A stretch of 64,000 nt of DNA from GMQP-bins7 sp963776565 (GCA_963776565.1 CAVZNF010000002.1:248001-312000); one strand, 5' to 3'. Positions 19,179-28,783 are shown, numbered from the stretch's first letter. A program made the numbers and translations. The notes: generated from the letters alone by a model not told the origin.

Positions 19179-21213
19179 TCAGCTCGAGCAGGGCCCGGGC
19201 CGCCGATCGAAGATCGCCCAGAGCTCGCCGACGTCGAGCGCGCACGCCAGCACCTCCCGTCGATCAGAGCCCGCCCGGGCGGAGGGGCACACGATCCAGT
19301 CGGCATCGAGCACATCGCGACCGTCTGAGCCTGGCGCCGCCAGCTCCACCGTCCTCGCGAGCGTCGGGCCGAACGGCGGGTAGCCCGAAGTCCCCGTCGG
19401 AGAGCGCGAGCGCGACGTGCGCGGCGCGTGGAATGCGCTGCTCGACGAATCGCAACGACTGTCCTTACGTCGAGGCGCTGGATCGACTGCACCTCCCACC
19501 GCTCCATCGTCCAGACGGATGCAGGAGGATCGGGCTCGATCAGGCGCAGCCCCGAAGGCTTCGACTGCATTATTCACGAGCGACGAGCACTGTGGTCGCT
19601 ACCGCGACCGCACGATCGCCCACGAGACGGCTCGAACCCGCAAGCGATGCCCCACAGCGCTGCACACAGAGCGACCGGGAAGATGAAGAGGCGACCGTGC
19701 CACGGGTTGTACTCGAGAATGAGCACAACCAGCGCGAGCCAGACGAACGGCGCCCCAGCGTAGAGGAGGGCGCGGAGCGGAAGCGTCCTCCGGCGGACAA
19801 GCACGACGGTGGCGGCTCCGCCCACGCCGAAGACGAGGAAGAAGCCGAGCGGGCCGAACCAGGAGAAGTTCTCTCCGACGCGAGTCGGATCCCAGCCGCG
19901 CACCGCGAACCACGTCGCCCCCGAGAAGAGTGGTGCAGCTTGGCGAACGCGCTTCCAGGCCGCATAGCTGCCCGGATACAGGGCTAGCGGCAGCAAGGCG
20001 AGGGCGCCGGCGAGGAGCGCGTAGCAACGCGGTGCGATGACCCCGCGCGGCGCTGCGAGAGAACGCCCACGCGACCACTACGACGCCGCCGCAACGAGAT
20101 AGACGAAGATGTCGGCGCCACGAGAGCCAGACAGGTCGAACGAGTCGACCACGAGGCCGAAAGCGGTGAGGACGGCCTGCTGCGGCGGTCCGGATCAAGC
20201 CCTCCGCCGTCGTTTCGCCCGTCGCCGGACGGACGGCCCGAAGACAGCGTCCGCTGTTCCGGAGATTGACGACGTACCAGTAGGCCCCAACCGCGTCCCG
20301 ACGGTCGAGCGCCAGCAGACGGGCGATTAGTCGTGCCTCGGCGAGGTGCCGACAGATCGCCAGCACGAGGAGAAGCGGAAGCCGAAGACTGCCGGAACCT
20401 TCGTGCCGACGGCGAGCGCCGTTGCGAGCGCCGCGAGCCCAGTCGCGGCCGTCGACGTGCCCGTCAAGAAGCACAGCCGCTGCCGTCAGACATCGAGGCT
20501 GCCACAAGATCGTTCTGCGTCGTCGGTGCCTGGAGGAGCACGACCGGCAGCGTCAGGAAGAGCGAGAGCTCCAAATGCTGCCTCGCGGGCTGGAAAGACG
20601 CAGGCGCCGAGCCAGCGCGAACACACCCAGGCGCAAGCGAGCGCGGCGACGAATTGGACGAAGCCGACAAAGCGTTCGCTTCGCGTGACGTCGATCACAA
20701 GGCGTGAGCACGAGCTCCGCGTTGGGAGGGTTGGCGTTGATTCGTGCGTCGTAGGCGTTCGCGGACGTAGCCAACGTGCCCCGACTGGCTCCAGAACGCC
20801 GCTCGCGGGAGGTGGTATGAGAGGGAGTCGGAGCTGTTCGGCGGAGTCGCGACGATCAGCGCGGCGAGGTATGCCAGCGCGAGCCCCACCGCCGTCGCGA
20901 GCACGGAGAGCGGGGGATCGTTCACGAGGGAGCGCAGCTGCGGCGAGAGACCGGAGGCACGGGGGCGACCAGCGACGAGCCAGCCCGTACCCGAGGCCAG
21001 GAAGAGCGCGACGATCCCCAAGACGAAGCCTCCGCGCGACATCGCGCCGAGGGTCGACAACGCGAGCGTCAGCCCGACGATCTCGGCGAAGGCCACGACA
21101 TACGCGGCGAGGAGGAGCTCGGAGAGGCTGCGTATTCCGATGACCGCGGCCGTGGCCAGCCCAGTCGCCGCTACCAGCGCTGCTCCGGCGAGCCCGAGAA
21201 CGACGCCACCCAT
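19179..21213 (-). pseudogene. Polytopic GT-C-like membrane protein, many frameshifts
   Basis: ATG 21213 opens GGVVLGLAGAALVAATGLAT and about four helices. Then PPNSSDSLSYHLPRAAFWSQ and INANPPNAELVLTP resemble the first periplasmic loop of protein-mannosyltransferase-like GT-C enzymes (D-S-x-x-Y-H-L-P-R). Further helices follow (FGPLGFFLVFGVGGAATVVL, YNPWHGRLFIFPVALCAALW). The C-terminus is soluble (FGPTLARTVELAAPGSDGRD, ending FDRRPGPCSS). At least five frames must be joined between 19300 and 20750. Probably uses a polyprenyl-phosphate sugar at the outer membrane face. First gene of the leftward operon running to 11434. Confidence 0.6.
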
Positions 21214-21257
21214 GGCGCGCAAGTGTCGCAGCGGTTCGGGACGAGGCCAATCAGAAT

Positions 21258-22136
21258 CTAGGGGAAGCGGTCGTCCTCTCGGTCGAGATCGAGCGCGCCG
21301 CCGTCGCGGCACTCGGAGGTCACGCGGTACTCGAGCGTTCCGGCGCCGCGGAGCGCGTTCTCGGTCAGCTGCTGTCGCATGAGCTGCCTCGCAGTGTCCT
21401 CGGACAACCCGAGCCGCTGACCGAGCGCAACGCCCGACTGGAGCGCGTAGCACTCCGTCGTCCCCTCGTCGGCCTCCCCGCGAAGATGCCACGCCTCGTG
21501 GGCGAGGACGGCGATCGCCCGTCCCGTCCGGCTCCCGGTGGTGTCGCCCTCGAAGGCGAGGCGGTAGAGGTCGTTGCAGACCTCCGGCGTCAGGATCGCC
21601 AGCTCTCCGCCGACGAGAGCCACGCCGTCGGCGTGCTGAACCGACCCGACGTAGTCACGCGCCTCGTCGCACCGAATGGAGACAGGCTTCTCCGCTATGC
21701 GTGAAGCCTCAGCGGAGAAGCGCGCGACGGCGACGACTCGTCGATCGCCGTCGATCGAGCTCCAGCCCGTCCTCGCGTCGACGAACCAGACGACGGCGAC
21801 GAGCGCGGCGATCACGCCGAGGCCGAGCGCGAAGCGGCGGATCGCCGCCGAGCGCGGTTCGGGCTCAGGCCAGTCGTCGTCGAGGTCGTCTTCGAGCTCA
21901 GCCTCGAAGCCGTACCGCTGCCGGTCGATCTCCTGCGGGCGCCGATCCGGCTGGCGCGTCGGACCTCCACGGAGCGCGCCGACGAGGAAGTTCACCTCGA
22001 GGCCGAGCGCGATCAGGAAGACAACGAGGATCGGGACGCTGTCGCGAAGCTCGCTCGGCCCGAGGATCCACGCCAGCACGAAGACGACGAGCGCGATGCG
22101 AACCCAGAGCCACGCCCTGCCGCCACCGTCTCCCAT
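21258..22136 (-). CDS. Membrane protein with HExxH motif, possible zinc metalloprotease
   Basis: 292 residues. Helices at about 9-28, 33-53 and 101-119, with an acidic cytosolic linker (ELEDDLDDDWPEPEP) between them. The C-terminal 170 residues carry AVLAHEAWHLRG, an HExxH zinc motif at residues 213-217, followed by E-A-D-E-G-T-T-E-C that could give the third ligand. Two Cys pairs suggest an extracytoplasmic domain. No named family recognised. The start is ATG in a tidy context; longer upstream reading frame is discounted. It lies downstream of a VOC gene, with a hairpin between them. Confidence 0.7.
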   Translation of the reverse strand: MGDGGGRAWLWVRIALVVFVLAWILGPSELRDSVPILVVFLIALGLEVNFLVGALRGGPTRQPDRRPQEIDRQRYGFEAELEDDLDDDWPEPEPRSAAIRRFALGLGVIAALVAVVWFVDARTGWSSIDGDRRVVAVARFSAEASRIAEKPVSIRCDEARDYVGSVQHADGVALVGGELAILTPEVCNDLYRLAFEGDTTGSRTGRAIAVLAHEAWHLRGEADEGTTECYALQSGVALGQRLGLSEDTARQLMRQQLTENALRGAGTLEYRVTSECRDGGALDLDREDDRFP

Positions 22137-22155
22137 GCCGCGACCGTAGCCGCGA

Positions 22156-22171
22156 TCCGCGCTTGCGCGGA
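22156..22171 (-). terminator. Short GC hairpin between VOC gene and HExxH membrane protein gene
   Basis: TCCGCGC and GCGCGGA pair across a two-base TT, giving a perfect 7-bp stem a few bases after the VOC stop codon. There is no T-tract, so it may be only a partial terminator or an mRNA end-stabilising hairpin. Confidence 0.3.
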
Positions 22172-22174
22172 CCG

Positions 22175-22756
22175 CTAGTACGGGTTCTTCGAGGAGCGGT
22201 CGTCGGAGAGCGACGGCCGCGACCGCTCGATCAGGAGCTCGATCGCATCTGCGAGGTGGTCCTGGGCGATGTTGTAATCGCCGCGCTCGACGCGAAGCTT
22301 GTGCGCCTCGAGCAGAACGTCCGCGTGGGTGTGGCCGAACGGCGGCTCGAAGCGATACGAGGCGAGCTCGATCAAGAGGCCGAGCGGATCCTCGAAGTAG
22401 ATCGAGTCCATGAAGCCGCGGTCTTTCACGCCCGAGTGCTTGACGCCGCGCTCGTCGAGCCGTTCCACCGTCTGCGCGAAGACCGCCTGCGACAGCGAGA
22501 ACGCAACGTGGTGCACGCAACCCGGGTCGGTCGCAGTGCGCGTCGGATCGTCCTCACGGCTCTCGTCCGTGAACACCGTGATCAGACGACCGTCGCCGGG
22601 ATCGAAGTAGAGGTGGCTCTCGGACGCGTTGTCGAGATTCGGCTGCTCGAAGACGAACGGCATCCCGAGCGTGCCCTCCCAGAAGTCGATCGCCGTCTGC
22701 CGCTTGGCGCCGACGATCGTGATGTGGTGAACACCCTGGCTCTGGATCTTGCGCAT
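22175..22756 (-). CDS. VOC-superfamily ring-cleavage dioxygenase/glyoxalase-like protein
   Basis: 193 residues with two VOC modules. Module one: GVHHITIVGAKRQTAIDFWE with the first metal His, and LYFDPGDGRLITVF. Module two: GCVHHVAFSLSQAVFAQTVE with a second His, and MDSIYFEDPLGLLIELASY with the Glu ligand. This His-His-Glu set fits Fe(II) extradiol-type or related metal enzymes. A C-terminal helical tail of about 45 residues follows. Substrate unknown. It reads away from the dodecin gene. Confidence 0.8.
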   Translation of the reverse strand: MRKIQSQGVHHITIVGAKRQTAIDFWEGTLGMPFVFEQPNLDNASESHLYFDPGDGRLITVFTDESREDDPTRTATDPGCVHHVAFSLSQAVFAQTVERLDERGVKHSGVKDRGFMDSIYFEDPLGLLIELASYRFEPPFGHTHADVLLEAHKLRVERGDYNIAQDHLADAIELLIERSRPSLSDDRSSKNPY

Positions 22757-22827
22757 CCGACGAGAAGATATCCGCCGCCGCTGTAGGGTCCTGACTCGAG
22801 CGACGAGCGACGGACAGGAGGCAGGCG

Positions 22828-23028
22828 ATGTCGGTAGCGAAGGTCATCGAGCTGACGGCGGTCTCACCAACGAGTTTCGACGACGCAGTCCGCGTCGGTA
22901 TCGAGAAGAGCGGCGAGTCTCTGCGGAACATCAGGGGTGCGTGGGTGGCGGAGCAGAAGGTCGACGTGGAAGGCGGGAAGATCACGGCGTACCGAGTCAC
23001 GCTCCGGGTCACATTCGTCCTCGACTGA
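22828..23028 (+). CDS. Dodecin family flavin-binding protein
   Basis: 66 residues, the usual dodecin size. The sequence follows the family along its length: VAKVIELTAVSPTSFDDAV, SLRNIRGAWVAEQKVDVE with the conserved Trp that stacks on flavin, and YRVTLRVTFVLD. ATG has GGAGG 7 bases upstream. Known of the family: twelve subunits form a shell that stores riboflavin or FMN (or CoA) and buffers free flavin. A small membrane protein gene follows 19 bases later. Confidence 0.93.
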   Translation: MSVAKVIELTAVSPTSFDDAVRVGIEKSGESLRNIRGAWVAEQKVDVEGGKITAYRVTLRVTFVLD

Positions 23029-23047
23029 CGCCCGCGCACGGGACGGC

Positions 23048-23605
23048 GTGACGGACCGCACGAGCGGGGAGATCGGCTCGCCCGACTGGGGTCGGCGAGC
23101 GCTGTGGGCGGGCGGCCTTCTCGCAGCGGTCGTCGTTGCCGTGATCGCCGCGTCGGCGACGGTCCCACGCTGGTGGGCGCACCGGATCGGCGACCAGGTC
23201 GACGGGAGCATCACGCAGGGAACGACGCTCGGCCTCGTCTACGGGTTCGTCTTCACCTTCCTGCCGATCATCGCCATCGTGCTGATCCTGCGGTGGCGTC
23301 GGACGTGGAAGACGATCGCAGCCGCACTCGCGATCGGGATCCTGCTCGCGCTCCCGAATCTCATGACGCTCAGCATCGTGGTCGGCAGCGGGAGCGCGGC
23401 GCACGCCGGAGACCGCGTCCTCGACGTCGAGGCGCCCGCGTTCCGCGGCGGCTCGCTCGTCGGCGCGGTCGTGGCTGTCCTCGTCGTTTCCCTCATCGTC
23501 TACCTCGTCGTTTCGCGCAGGCGTGCGGACCGGAACGCCAGACGCGCCCGCAGCGATCTCGAGAAGGCGACGACGACGCCTCCCGACGCCCCTCCTGAGA
23601 GCTAG
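23048..23605 (+). CDS. Small integral membrane protein of unknown function
   Basis: 185 residues from GTG 23048. Four predicted helices: GLLAAVVVAVIAASATVP, LVYGFVFTFLPIIAIVLIL, TIAAALAIGILLALPNLMTL and GAVVAVLVVSLIVYLVVSRR. A soluble loop of about 35 residues with HAGDRVLDVEAPAF lies before the last helix, and the tail is basic. No catalytic motif seen. It follows dodecin closely and may be co-transcribed. The stop overlaps the convergent peptidase stop by 4 bases. Confidence 0.75.
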   Translation: MTDRTSGEIGSPDWGRRALWAGGLLAAVVVAVIAASATVPRWWAHRIGDQVDGSITQGTTLGLVYGFVFTFLPIIAIVLILRWRRTWKTIAAALAIGILLALPNLMTLSIVVGSGSAAHAGDRVLDVEAPAFRGGSLVGAVVAVLVVSLIVYLVVSRRRADRNARRARSDLEKATTTPPDAPPES

Positions 23606-24487
23606 ACGCGGCCCTTGAACGTGTCGCAGCTCTGAGGACCGGAGCCTTCGATGCCGCGCACGAACCAGCTCTTCCGCTGCTCGGACGAGCCGTGCGTCCA
23701 CGACTCGGGCGTGACCCGACCCTGCGTGGTCTCCTGGATGCGATCGTCCCCGACCGCTTGCGCCGCGTCGAGCGCGTCGGCCACGTCCTGTCGCGTGATG
23801 TCCTCGACGAAGCCGGTGTCGAGCGCATGGCCGACCCAGAGCCCGGCGTAGCAGTCCGCCTGGAGCTCGACGCGCACCTGACCGCCCTGCGGGCCTGTGT
23901 CGCGGTCGGCGCGGTCGAGGTCGCCGGTCAGATCCTGGACGTGATGCCCATACTCGTGAGCCAGGACGTACGCCTCTGCGAGCGGCCCGCCGCGCGCGCC
24001 GAGCTGCGACTGCAGCTGATCGAAGAAGCCGAGGTCGATGTAGACGTAGCGATCGCGCGGGCAGTAGAACGGCCCGGTCGCAGAGGACGCCGGGCCACAG
24101 CCGGTCTGGATGCCGCCGTCGAAGAACCGCGTTCGCGTCCCTTCGTACCCACGAAGCGTCTTCGACCAGTACGCCTGCACGCTGTTGATCACGGCCACGA
24201 TGCGGCAGTCATCGCGCTCGTTCGCGTCCTGCCCGGTCTGGCAGGTCTGCGCGAGCTCGCCCGAAGGCTGCCCGCTCGGGCCGACAGTCTGGCCCTGTCA
24301 GCGACCCGAGGTCGCCGAGCCCGCCACCACCTCCGAGGAAGAGGAACGCGAGAACGACGACGATCGCTATCAGGCCTCCGCCGCCGCCAAGCGTCACCGG
24401 CACGCCGCCGGGGAGGCCTCCGCCACCTCTACCGCGGTAGTCCTCCACCTGCGAGGAGTCGAGCCGGGCGTCCTTGCGGAAGCGCAT
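23602..24487 (-). CDS. YpfJ-type neutral zinc metallopeptidase, one frameshift
   Basis: About 295 residues. The N-terminus MRFRKDARLDSSQVEDYRGR and a Gly-rich stretch with one membrane helix (GLIAIVVVLAFLFL) match the YpfJ family. One indel near 24300 leads into ELAQTCQTGQDANERDDCRI, VQAYWSKTLRGYEGTRTRFF and AYVLAHEYGHHVQDLTGD, the HExxH zinc site, with the downstream RVELQADCYAGLWV carrying the third ligand region. Known family: predicted membrane-anchored neutral zinc proteases of unproven substrate. It lies just after the MFS exporter on the same strand. Confidence 0.85.
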
Positions 24488-24507
24488 CAGGACGAATCTA
24501 CCCACGA

Positions 24508-26007
24508 TCAGCCTGGCCGGAACCTGCCTCGACAGGCTCCGGCCAGGTGATCACGACGAGTTACGCCGGCAGGCTCGAGCGCGGGCTCGCCCGCGCCCGC
24601 CTCCTGATGCTGCAGATCGCGACCGCGGACGACGAAGATCGAGACGAGGAGACCCGCGAACGAGATGGCCGCGCCGGCCCAGAACGCGGCGGCGAACCCG
24701 TCGGTGAGCGCCACCGCCTGCTGCGAGCCGCTGGCAAACGCATCATCGGTCGTGGACACGGCGATCGTGGAGAGGATCGCTATGCCAACGGCGCCACCGA
24801 TTTGCTGCGACGTGTTGATGAGACCCGACGCGAGTCCTGCCTCATCCGGCTTCGTGCCCGCGACGGCGGCGATGAAGACCGGGACGTACGCGAACGGCAT
24901 GCCGAGCCCGATGATGAGGAAGCCCGGGAAGAGATCCTTCCAGTAGCTGCCGTCAGGCGAGACCTGCGTGAAGTACAGGAGCCCGACCGTGAACAGCGCC
25001 ATCCCGAACACGAGCGCGGGCTTGACACCGACGCGCGTGACCGCCGCGGCTGCGACGTTCGCCCAGATGATCGCCGTACCGGCGACTGCGAGGTACCCGA
25101 CGCCCGTCTCGAGCGGCGAGAGGCCGAGCACCTGCTGCATGTAGAGCGTCAGCATCAGGAACATCGCGAAGAGAGCGGTGCCGAGGATGAAGCCGACGAT
25201 GTTCGCGGCCGTCAGCGTTTGCAGCCGGAAGATCGAGAAAGGAACGAGCGGATGCTCAACTCGCCGCTCCCAGAAAACGAATCCCAAGAGGAGGACGGCG
25301 GAAGCGATGAAGACACCGATCGTCTTCGTCGAACTCCAGCCCCAGCCATGGCCCTGGGTGACGCCGAGAATGAGCATGGAGAGCCCCGAGGTCACGAGAA
25401 CGGCGCCAAGCGCGTCGAAGCCCTGGCCGTGCTTGTCCATGCTCTCGGAGAGCAGGAACGGCGCGAGGATGAGAGCAGCCACTCCGACGGGCACGTTGAC
25501 GAAGAAGATCCATTCCCAGGAGAGGAAGTCGACGAGGATGCCGCCGAACAGGACGCCGAATGCGGCGCCGACGCCACCCACGGCGCCCCAGGCGCCGAGC
25601 GCGATGTTGCGCTCGCGTCCTTCCTTGAACGTCCAGACGAGGATCGAGAGCGCTGCCGGCGTGATCGTCGCCGCTCCGAGTCCCTGGAGCGCGCGGAATG
25701 CGATCAGCGACGCCTCGCTCCACGCGAGCCCGCACAGGAGCGAGCCGAGAGTGAAGAGCAGCGTGCCGACCATGAAGATACGCCTGCGGCCGAGAAGGTC
25801 CGCGGACCGTCCTCCCAGGAGGAGGAACCCGCCGAACATGAGCGCGTAGGCGCTGATCACCCACTGCAGGTTCTCCTGCGAGAACCCGAGGTCGACCTGG
25901 ATCGACGGCAGCGCGACGTTGACGATCGCGATGTCGAGGATGGTCATGAACTGCACCGCGAGGATGAGCGCGAGTGCGAACCACTTCTTCCTGTCCGAGT
26001 CGACCAT
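24508..26007 (-). CDS. MFS drug exporter, DHA2 family (EmrB/QacA type)
   Basis: 499 residues, 14 predicted helices. Diagnostic motifs: QFMTILDIAIVNVALPSIQ (motif D1 of DHA2), GRSADLLGRRRIFMVGTLLF (motif A) and ALQGLGAATITPAALSILV (motif B/C region). ATG 26007 is preceded by GGGGG at 6 bases. The last 40 residues are hydrophilic and may be extended by lost frame. Known of the family: proton-driven export of cationic drugs, dyes or antibiotics. It is divergent from an HxlR-type regulator with a palindrome in between, so regulation by that protein is likely. Confidence 0.92.
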   Translation of the reverse strand: MVDSDRKKWFALALILAVQFMTILDIAIVNVALPSIQVDLGFSQENLQWVISAYALMFGGFLLLGGRSADLLGRRRIFMVGTLLFTLGSLLCGLAWSEASLIAFRALQGLGAATITPAALSILVWTFKEGRERNIALGAWGAVGGVGAAFGVLFGGILVDFLSWEWIFFVNVPVGVAALILAPFLLSESMDKHGQGFDALGAVLVTSGLSMLILGVTQGHGWGWSSTKTIGVFIASAVLLLGFVFWERRVEHPLVPFSIFRLQTLTAANIVGFILGTALFAMFLMLTLYMQQVLGLSPLETGVGYLAVAGTAIIWANVAAAAVTRVGVKPALVFGMALFTVGLLYFTQVSPDGSYWKDLFPGFLIIGLGMPFAYVPVFIAAVAGTKPDEAGLASGLINTSQQIGGAVGIAILSTIAVSTTDDAFASGSQQAVALTDGFAAAFWAGAAISFAGLLVSIFVVRGRDLQHQEAGAGEPALEPAGVTRRDHLAGACRGRFRPG

Positions 26008-26072
26008 GGGAACCCCCGTTTCCAGCCTCGTGGCATCTCGTGTGCTGAGTAGGCGGGGGATGCTACACGAAC

Positions 26073-26093
26073 TCACTTGCTATTCGCAAGTGA
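26073..26093. promoter_or_regulatory. Perfect 8-5-8 palindrome, likely operator for the HxlR regulator
   Basis: TCACTTGC, five bases TATTC, then GCAAGTGA: arms match completely. The site sits in the divergent region of exporter and regulator. On the leftward strand it covers TTGCGA, a possible -35 box, 18 bases from TAGCAT. HxlR-type proteins bind such dyad sites as dimers. A dimer here would block the exporter promoter. Confidence 0.65.
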
Positions 26094-26120
26094 CTACTTT
26101 CAATTTCCTAGTTAAGCCGC

Positions 26121-26126
26121 TACACT
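26121..26126 (+). promoter_or_regulatory. Putative -10 box TACACT of a leaderless HxlR regulator message
   Basis: TACACT ends 7 bases before the GTG start at 26134, so transcription would begin at or within one base of the start codon. No clear ribosome-binding site precedes the GTG. A -35 box is not convincing. Leaderless messages are common in actinobacteria. Confidence 0.4.
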
Positions 26127-26133
26127 CCCGAAG

Positions 26134-26764
26134 GTGGCAAGGAGCTACTCGCAGTACTGCCCGATGGCGCACGCCCTCGACATCGTGGGCGAGCGCTGGT
26201 CGCTGCTCATCGTCCGAGAGCTGCTCGAGGACGACCAGCTCCGCTACTCGGACCTCCACGCCCGGCTCGACGGCTGCGGCACGAACATCCTCGCCGCGCG
26301 CCTGAAGACGCTCGAGCACGGCGGCGTCGTCCGCCGCAAGCAGCTCGAGCCCCCCGCCGCCTCCTGGGTCTACGAGCTCACCGAATACGGCAGGGGTTTG
26401 CGCGAGGTTCTCCACGTCCTCGCGCATTGGGGAGCGCGCTCACTCGGCCCACCACCCGTCGCACGGCAACCTCGAGGCAGGCTGGCTCCGCGGCGCACTC
26501 CGCATCGCGCTGCCGTCCGACTGCGCGGGAGGGCGCCTCGAGTTCCGCATCGGCGACGAGCACGCGTCCCTCGCGGGCGACACGGTCGTCGAGGGTGGGA
26601 TCGACGATCCCGACGCGGTGATCGTCGGCGACGCGCCCGGCTTCTATCGGCTGCTGGTCGAGCGCGACCTCGACGGCGTCTCGATCGAGGGCGACGTCGA
26701 GGTCGTCCGGTCGGTGCTAGCGGTACTCCCCGCGCAAGCCGAGCGCACCGAAGCGGCCGCCTAG
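26134..26764 (+). CDS. HxlR-family transcriptional regulator with SCP2-like C-terminus, one frameshift
   Basis: About 209 residues. The winged helix reads YCPMAHALDIVGERWSLLIV, then LRYSDLHARLDGCGTNILAA, RLKTLEHGGVVRRKQL and VYELTEYGRGLREVLHVLA, with the family's N-terminal Cys. An extra base near 26450 breaks the frame; the next frame gives HHPSHGNLEAGWLRGALRIA and a beta-rich domain ending FYRLLVERDLDGVSIEGDVE, similar to small SCP2/sterol-carrier-like ligand domains found on some HxlR proteins. Divergent from the DHA2 exporter, it probably represses it and responds to a ligand or oxidant. Confidence 0.85.
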
Positions 26765-26767
26765 CGG

Positions 26768-27530
26768 CTACGTGCCGAGCGGTAGGTCGATCGCGGCGAT
26801 GTCGTTGCCGCCGAGGCCAAACGCCGATCCGTCGAAGTACAGCGTCGAGCTGAATGTCCCACTCGTCGTCGCGCCGAGCGTCGTGGGAGTGAAGACGAAG
26901 ACGTCCTCGTCGGCTCCGCTGACGCCGGTGGCGGTGAAGTTTCCGGTCGTCGACAGGTACACGCGTCCGGCTGCGTCGACGGCGGCCGCGTCGACGTTCT
27001 CTTGCGAGGTCGAGATGCCCACGTCCGAGCCGTCGAAGTACATGGCGTACGTGCCGCTCGTCGTCGAGCCGAGTGAGCCCGGCGTGAAGACGAGCAGGTC
27101 TTCTGCTCCGGATGAGACGCCTGGCACGCTCGCCGAGCCGTCGGTGGACAGCACGATCGTCCCGTTGGCGAGCAGCTCGAAGGCGTCGACGTCCTCGCCC
27201 GCCGTCGTGAGGCCGACGTCGGAGCCGTCGAAGTACACGCTGAAAGCCCCGCTGGTGGTCGCGCCGAGTGACGTCGCGTCGAAGTGGATGACGTCCGAGT
27301 CGTCGATCGTCCCCGCGACACCCGGCAGCGTGGCTCCGTCGGTGTCCAGCGAGAACAGCAGCGTTGTCGAGTTGAGCCAGCCGAAGGCATCGAGGCGTCG
27401 GCTCGCGAGGCCGACGTCCGACCCGTCGAACGCGAGGCTGAACGTCGCGCCGTTGTAGGACACGACGTCCTCGTTCGCCACCGAGAGCCCGCCCACGGTG
27501 CCATCGTTCAGGAGCGAGAAGTACAGCGGC
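26768..27530 (-). repeat. C-terminal FDGSDVGL repeats, about 60 residues each
   Basis: The protein motif F-D-G-S-D-V-G-L (or a close variant) recurs five times, each followed by a segment like EDVDAFELLANGTIVLSTDG and VPGVSSGAEDLLVFTPGSLG. The spacing is about 56-60 residues. The pattern of short strands suggests a beta-propeller or stacked beta unit. No named domain recognised. Confidence 0.6.
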
Positions 27531-27535
27531 TTCGC

Positions 27536-28783
27536 CGGTGCCAGCGTGCTCGCCGACGACGGGGTCGAGTAATTGCTGACGTTGGCGGGCGTGGCCGTGT
27601 CTTCTGCACGCACGCGGTAGGTGTAGGAGGTGGAGGCGGTCAGGTTCGTGTCCTGGAAGGTCGTCTGGTTGCCGGGGACGCTCGTGAGATCGCTGAAGTT
27701 GACGCAGCTCACACCCGAGCAGCGCTGGATGCGGTACACGCTGAGGCCGCCGGCGTCGGTCGAGGCGCTCCAGGAGAGGTTGATCTGGCTCGCCGAGACC
27801 GCGCTTAGCTGCAGGTTCGTCGGGTCGGTAGGAGGCGTGGTGTCGGGCGGTGCCAGCGTGCTCGCCGACGACGGGGTCGAGTAGTTGCTGACGTTGGCGG
27901 GCGTGGCCGTGTCTTCTGCACGCACGCGGTAGGTGTAGGAGGTGGAGGCGGTCAGGTTCGTGTCCTGGAAGGTCGTCTGGTTGCCGGGGACGCTCGTGAG
28001 ATCGCTGAAGTTGACGCAGCTCACACCCGAGCAGCGCTGGATGCGGTACACGCTGAGGCCGCCGGCGTCGGTCGAGGCCGTCCACGAGAGGTTGATCTGG
28101 CTCGACGAGACCGCGCTTAGCTGCAGGTTCGTCGGGTCGGTGGGAGGTGTGGTGTCGGGCGGTGCCAGCGTGCTCGCCGACGACGGGGTCGAGTAGTTGC
28201 TGACGTTGGCGGGCGTGGCCGTGTCTTCTGCACGCACGCGGTAGGTGTAGGAGGTGGAGGCGGTCAGGTTCGTGTCCTGGAAGGTCGTCTGGTTGCCGGG
28301 GACGCTCGTGAGATCGCTGAAGTTGACGCAGCTCACACCCGAGCAGCGCTGGATCCGGTACACGCTGAGGCCGCCCGCGTCGGTCGAGGCCGTCCACGAG
28401 AGGTTGATCTGGCTCGACGAGACCGCGCTTAGCTGCAGGTTCGTCGGGTCGGTGGGAGGTGTGGTGTCGGGCGGTGCCAGCGTGCTCGCCGACGACGGGG
28501 TCGAGTAGTTGCTGACGTTGGCGGGCGTGGCCGTGTCTTCTGCACGCACGCGGTAGGTGTAGGAGGTGGAGGCGGTCAGGTTCGTGTCCTGGAAGGTCGT
28601 CTGGTTGCCGGGGACGCTCGTGAGATCGCTGAAGTTGACGCAGCTCACACCCGAGCAGCGCTGGATCCGGTACACGCTGAGGCCGCCCGCGTCGGTCGAG
28701 GCCGTCCAGGAGAGGTTGATCTGGCTCGACGAGACCGCGCTTAGCTGCAGGTTCGTCGGGTCGGTGGGAGGCGTGGTGTCGGG
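27536..28783 (-). repeat. Four tandem 312-bp repeats encoding fibronectin III domains
   Basis: Each unit codes for 104 residues starting PPDTTPPTDPTNLQLSAVSS and ending NYSTPSSASTLA, with a conserved Cys pair (CSGVSC). The copies differ by only a few bases per unit; the copy at about 27540-27850 has the most changes. Near identity at synonymous sites shows very recent duplication or ongoing homogenisation. Confidence 0.92.

Noticed and set aside
23692..26052. A long open frame on the + strand opposite the MFS exporter and the YpfJ-type protease
   Set aside because: Its product is Arg/Glu/Asp-rich without any domain, a common antisense artefact in GC-rich DNA; the opposite strand encodes two well-supported families.
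27536..28783. Possible CRISPR array or satellite because of regular repeats
   Set aside because: Unit is 312 bp, has no short spacers and keeps an open reading frame coding for a known domain.
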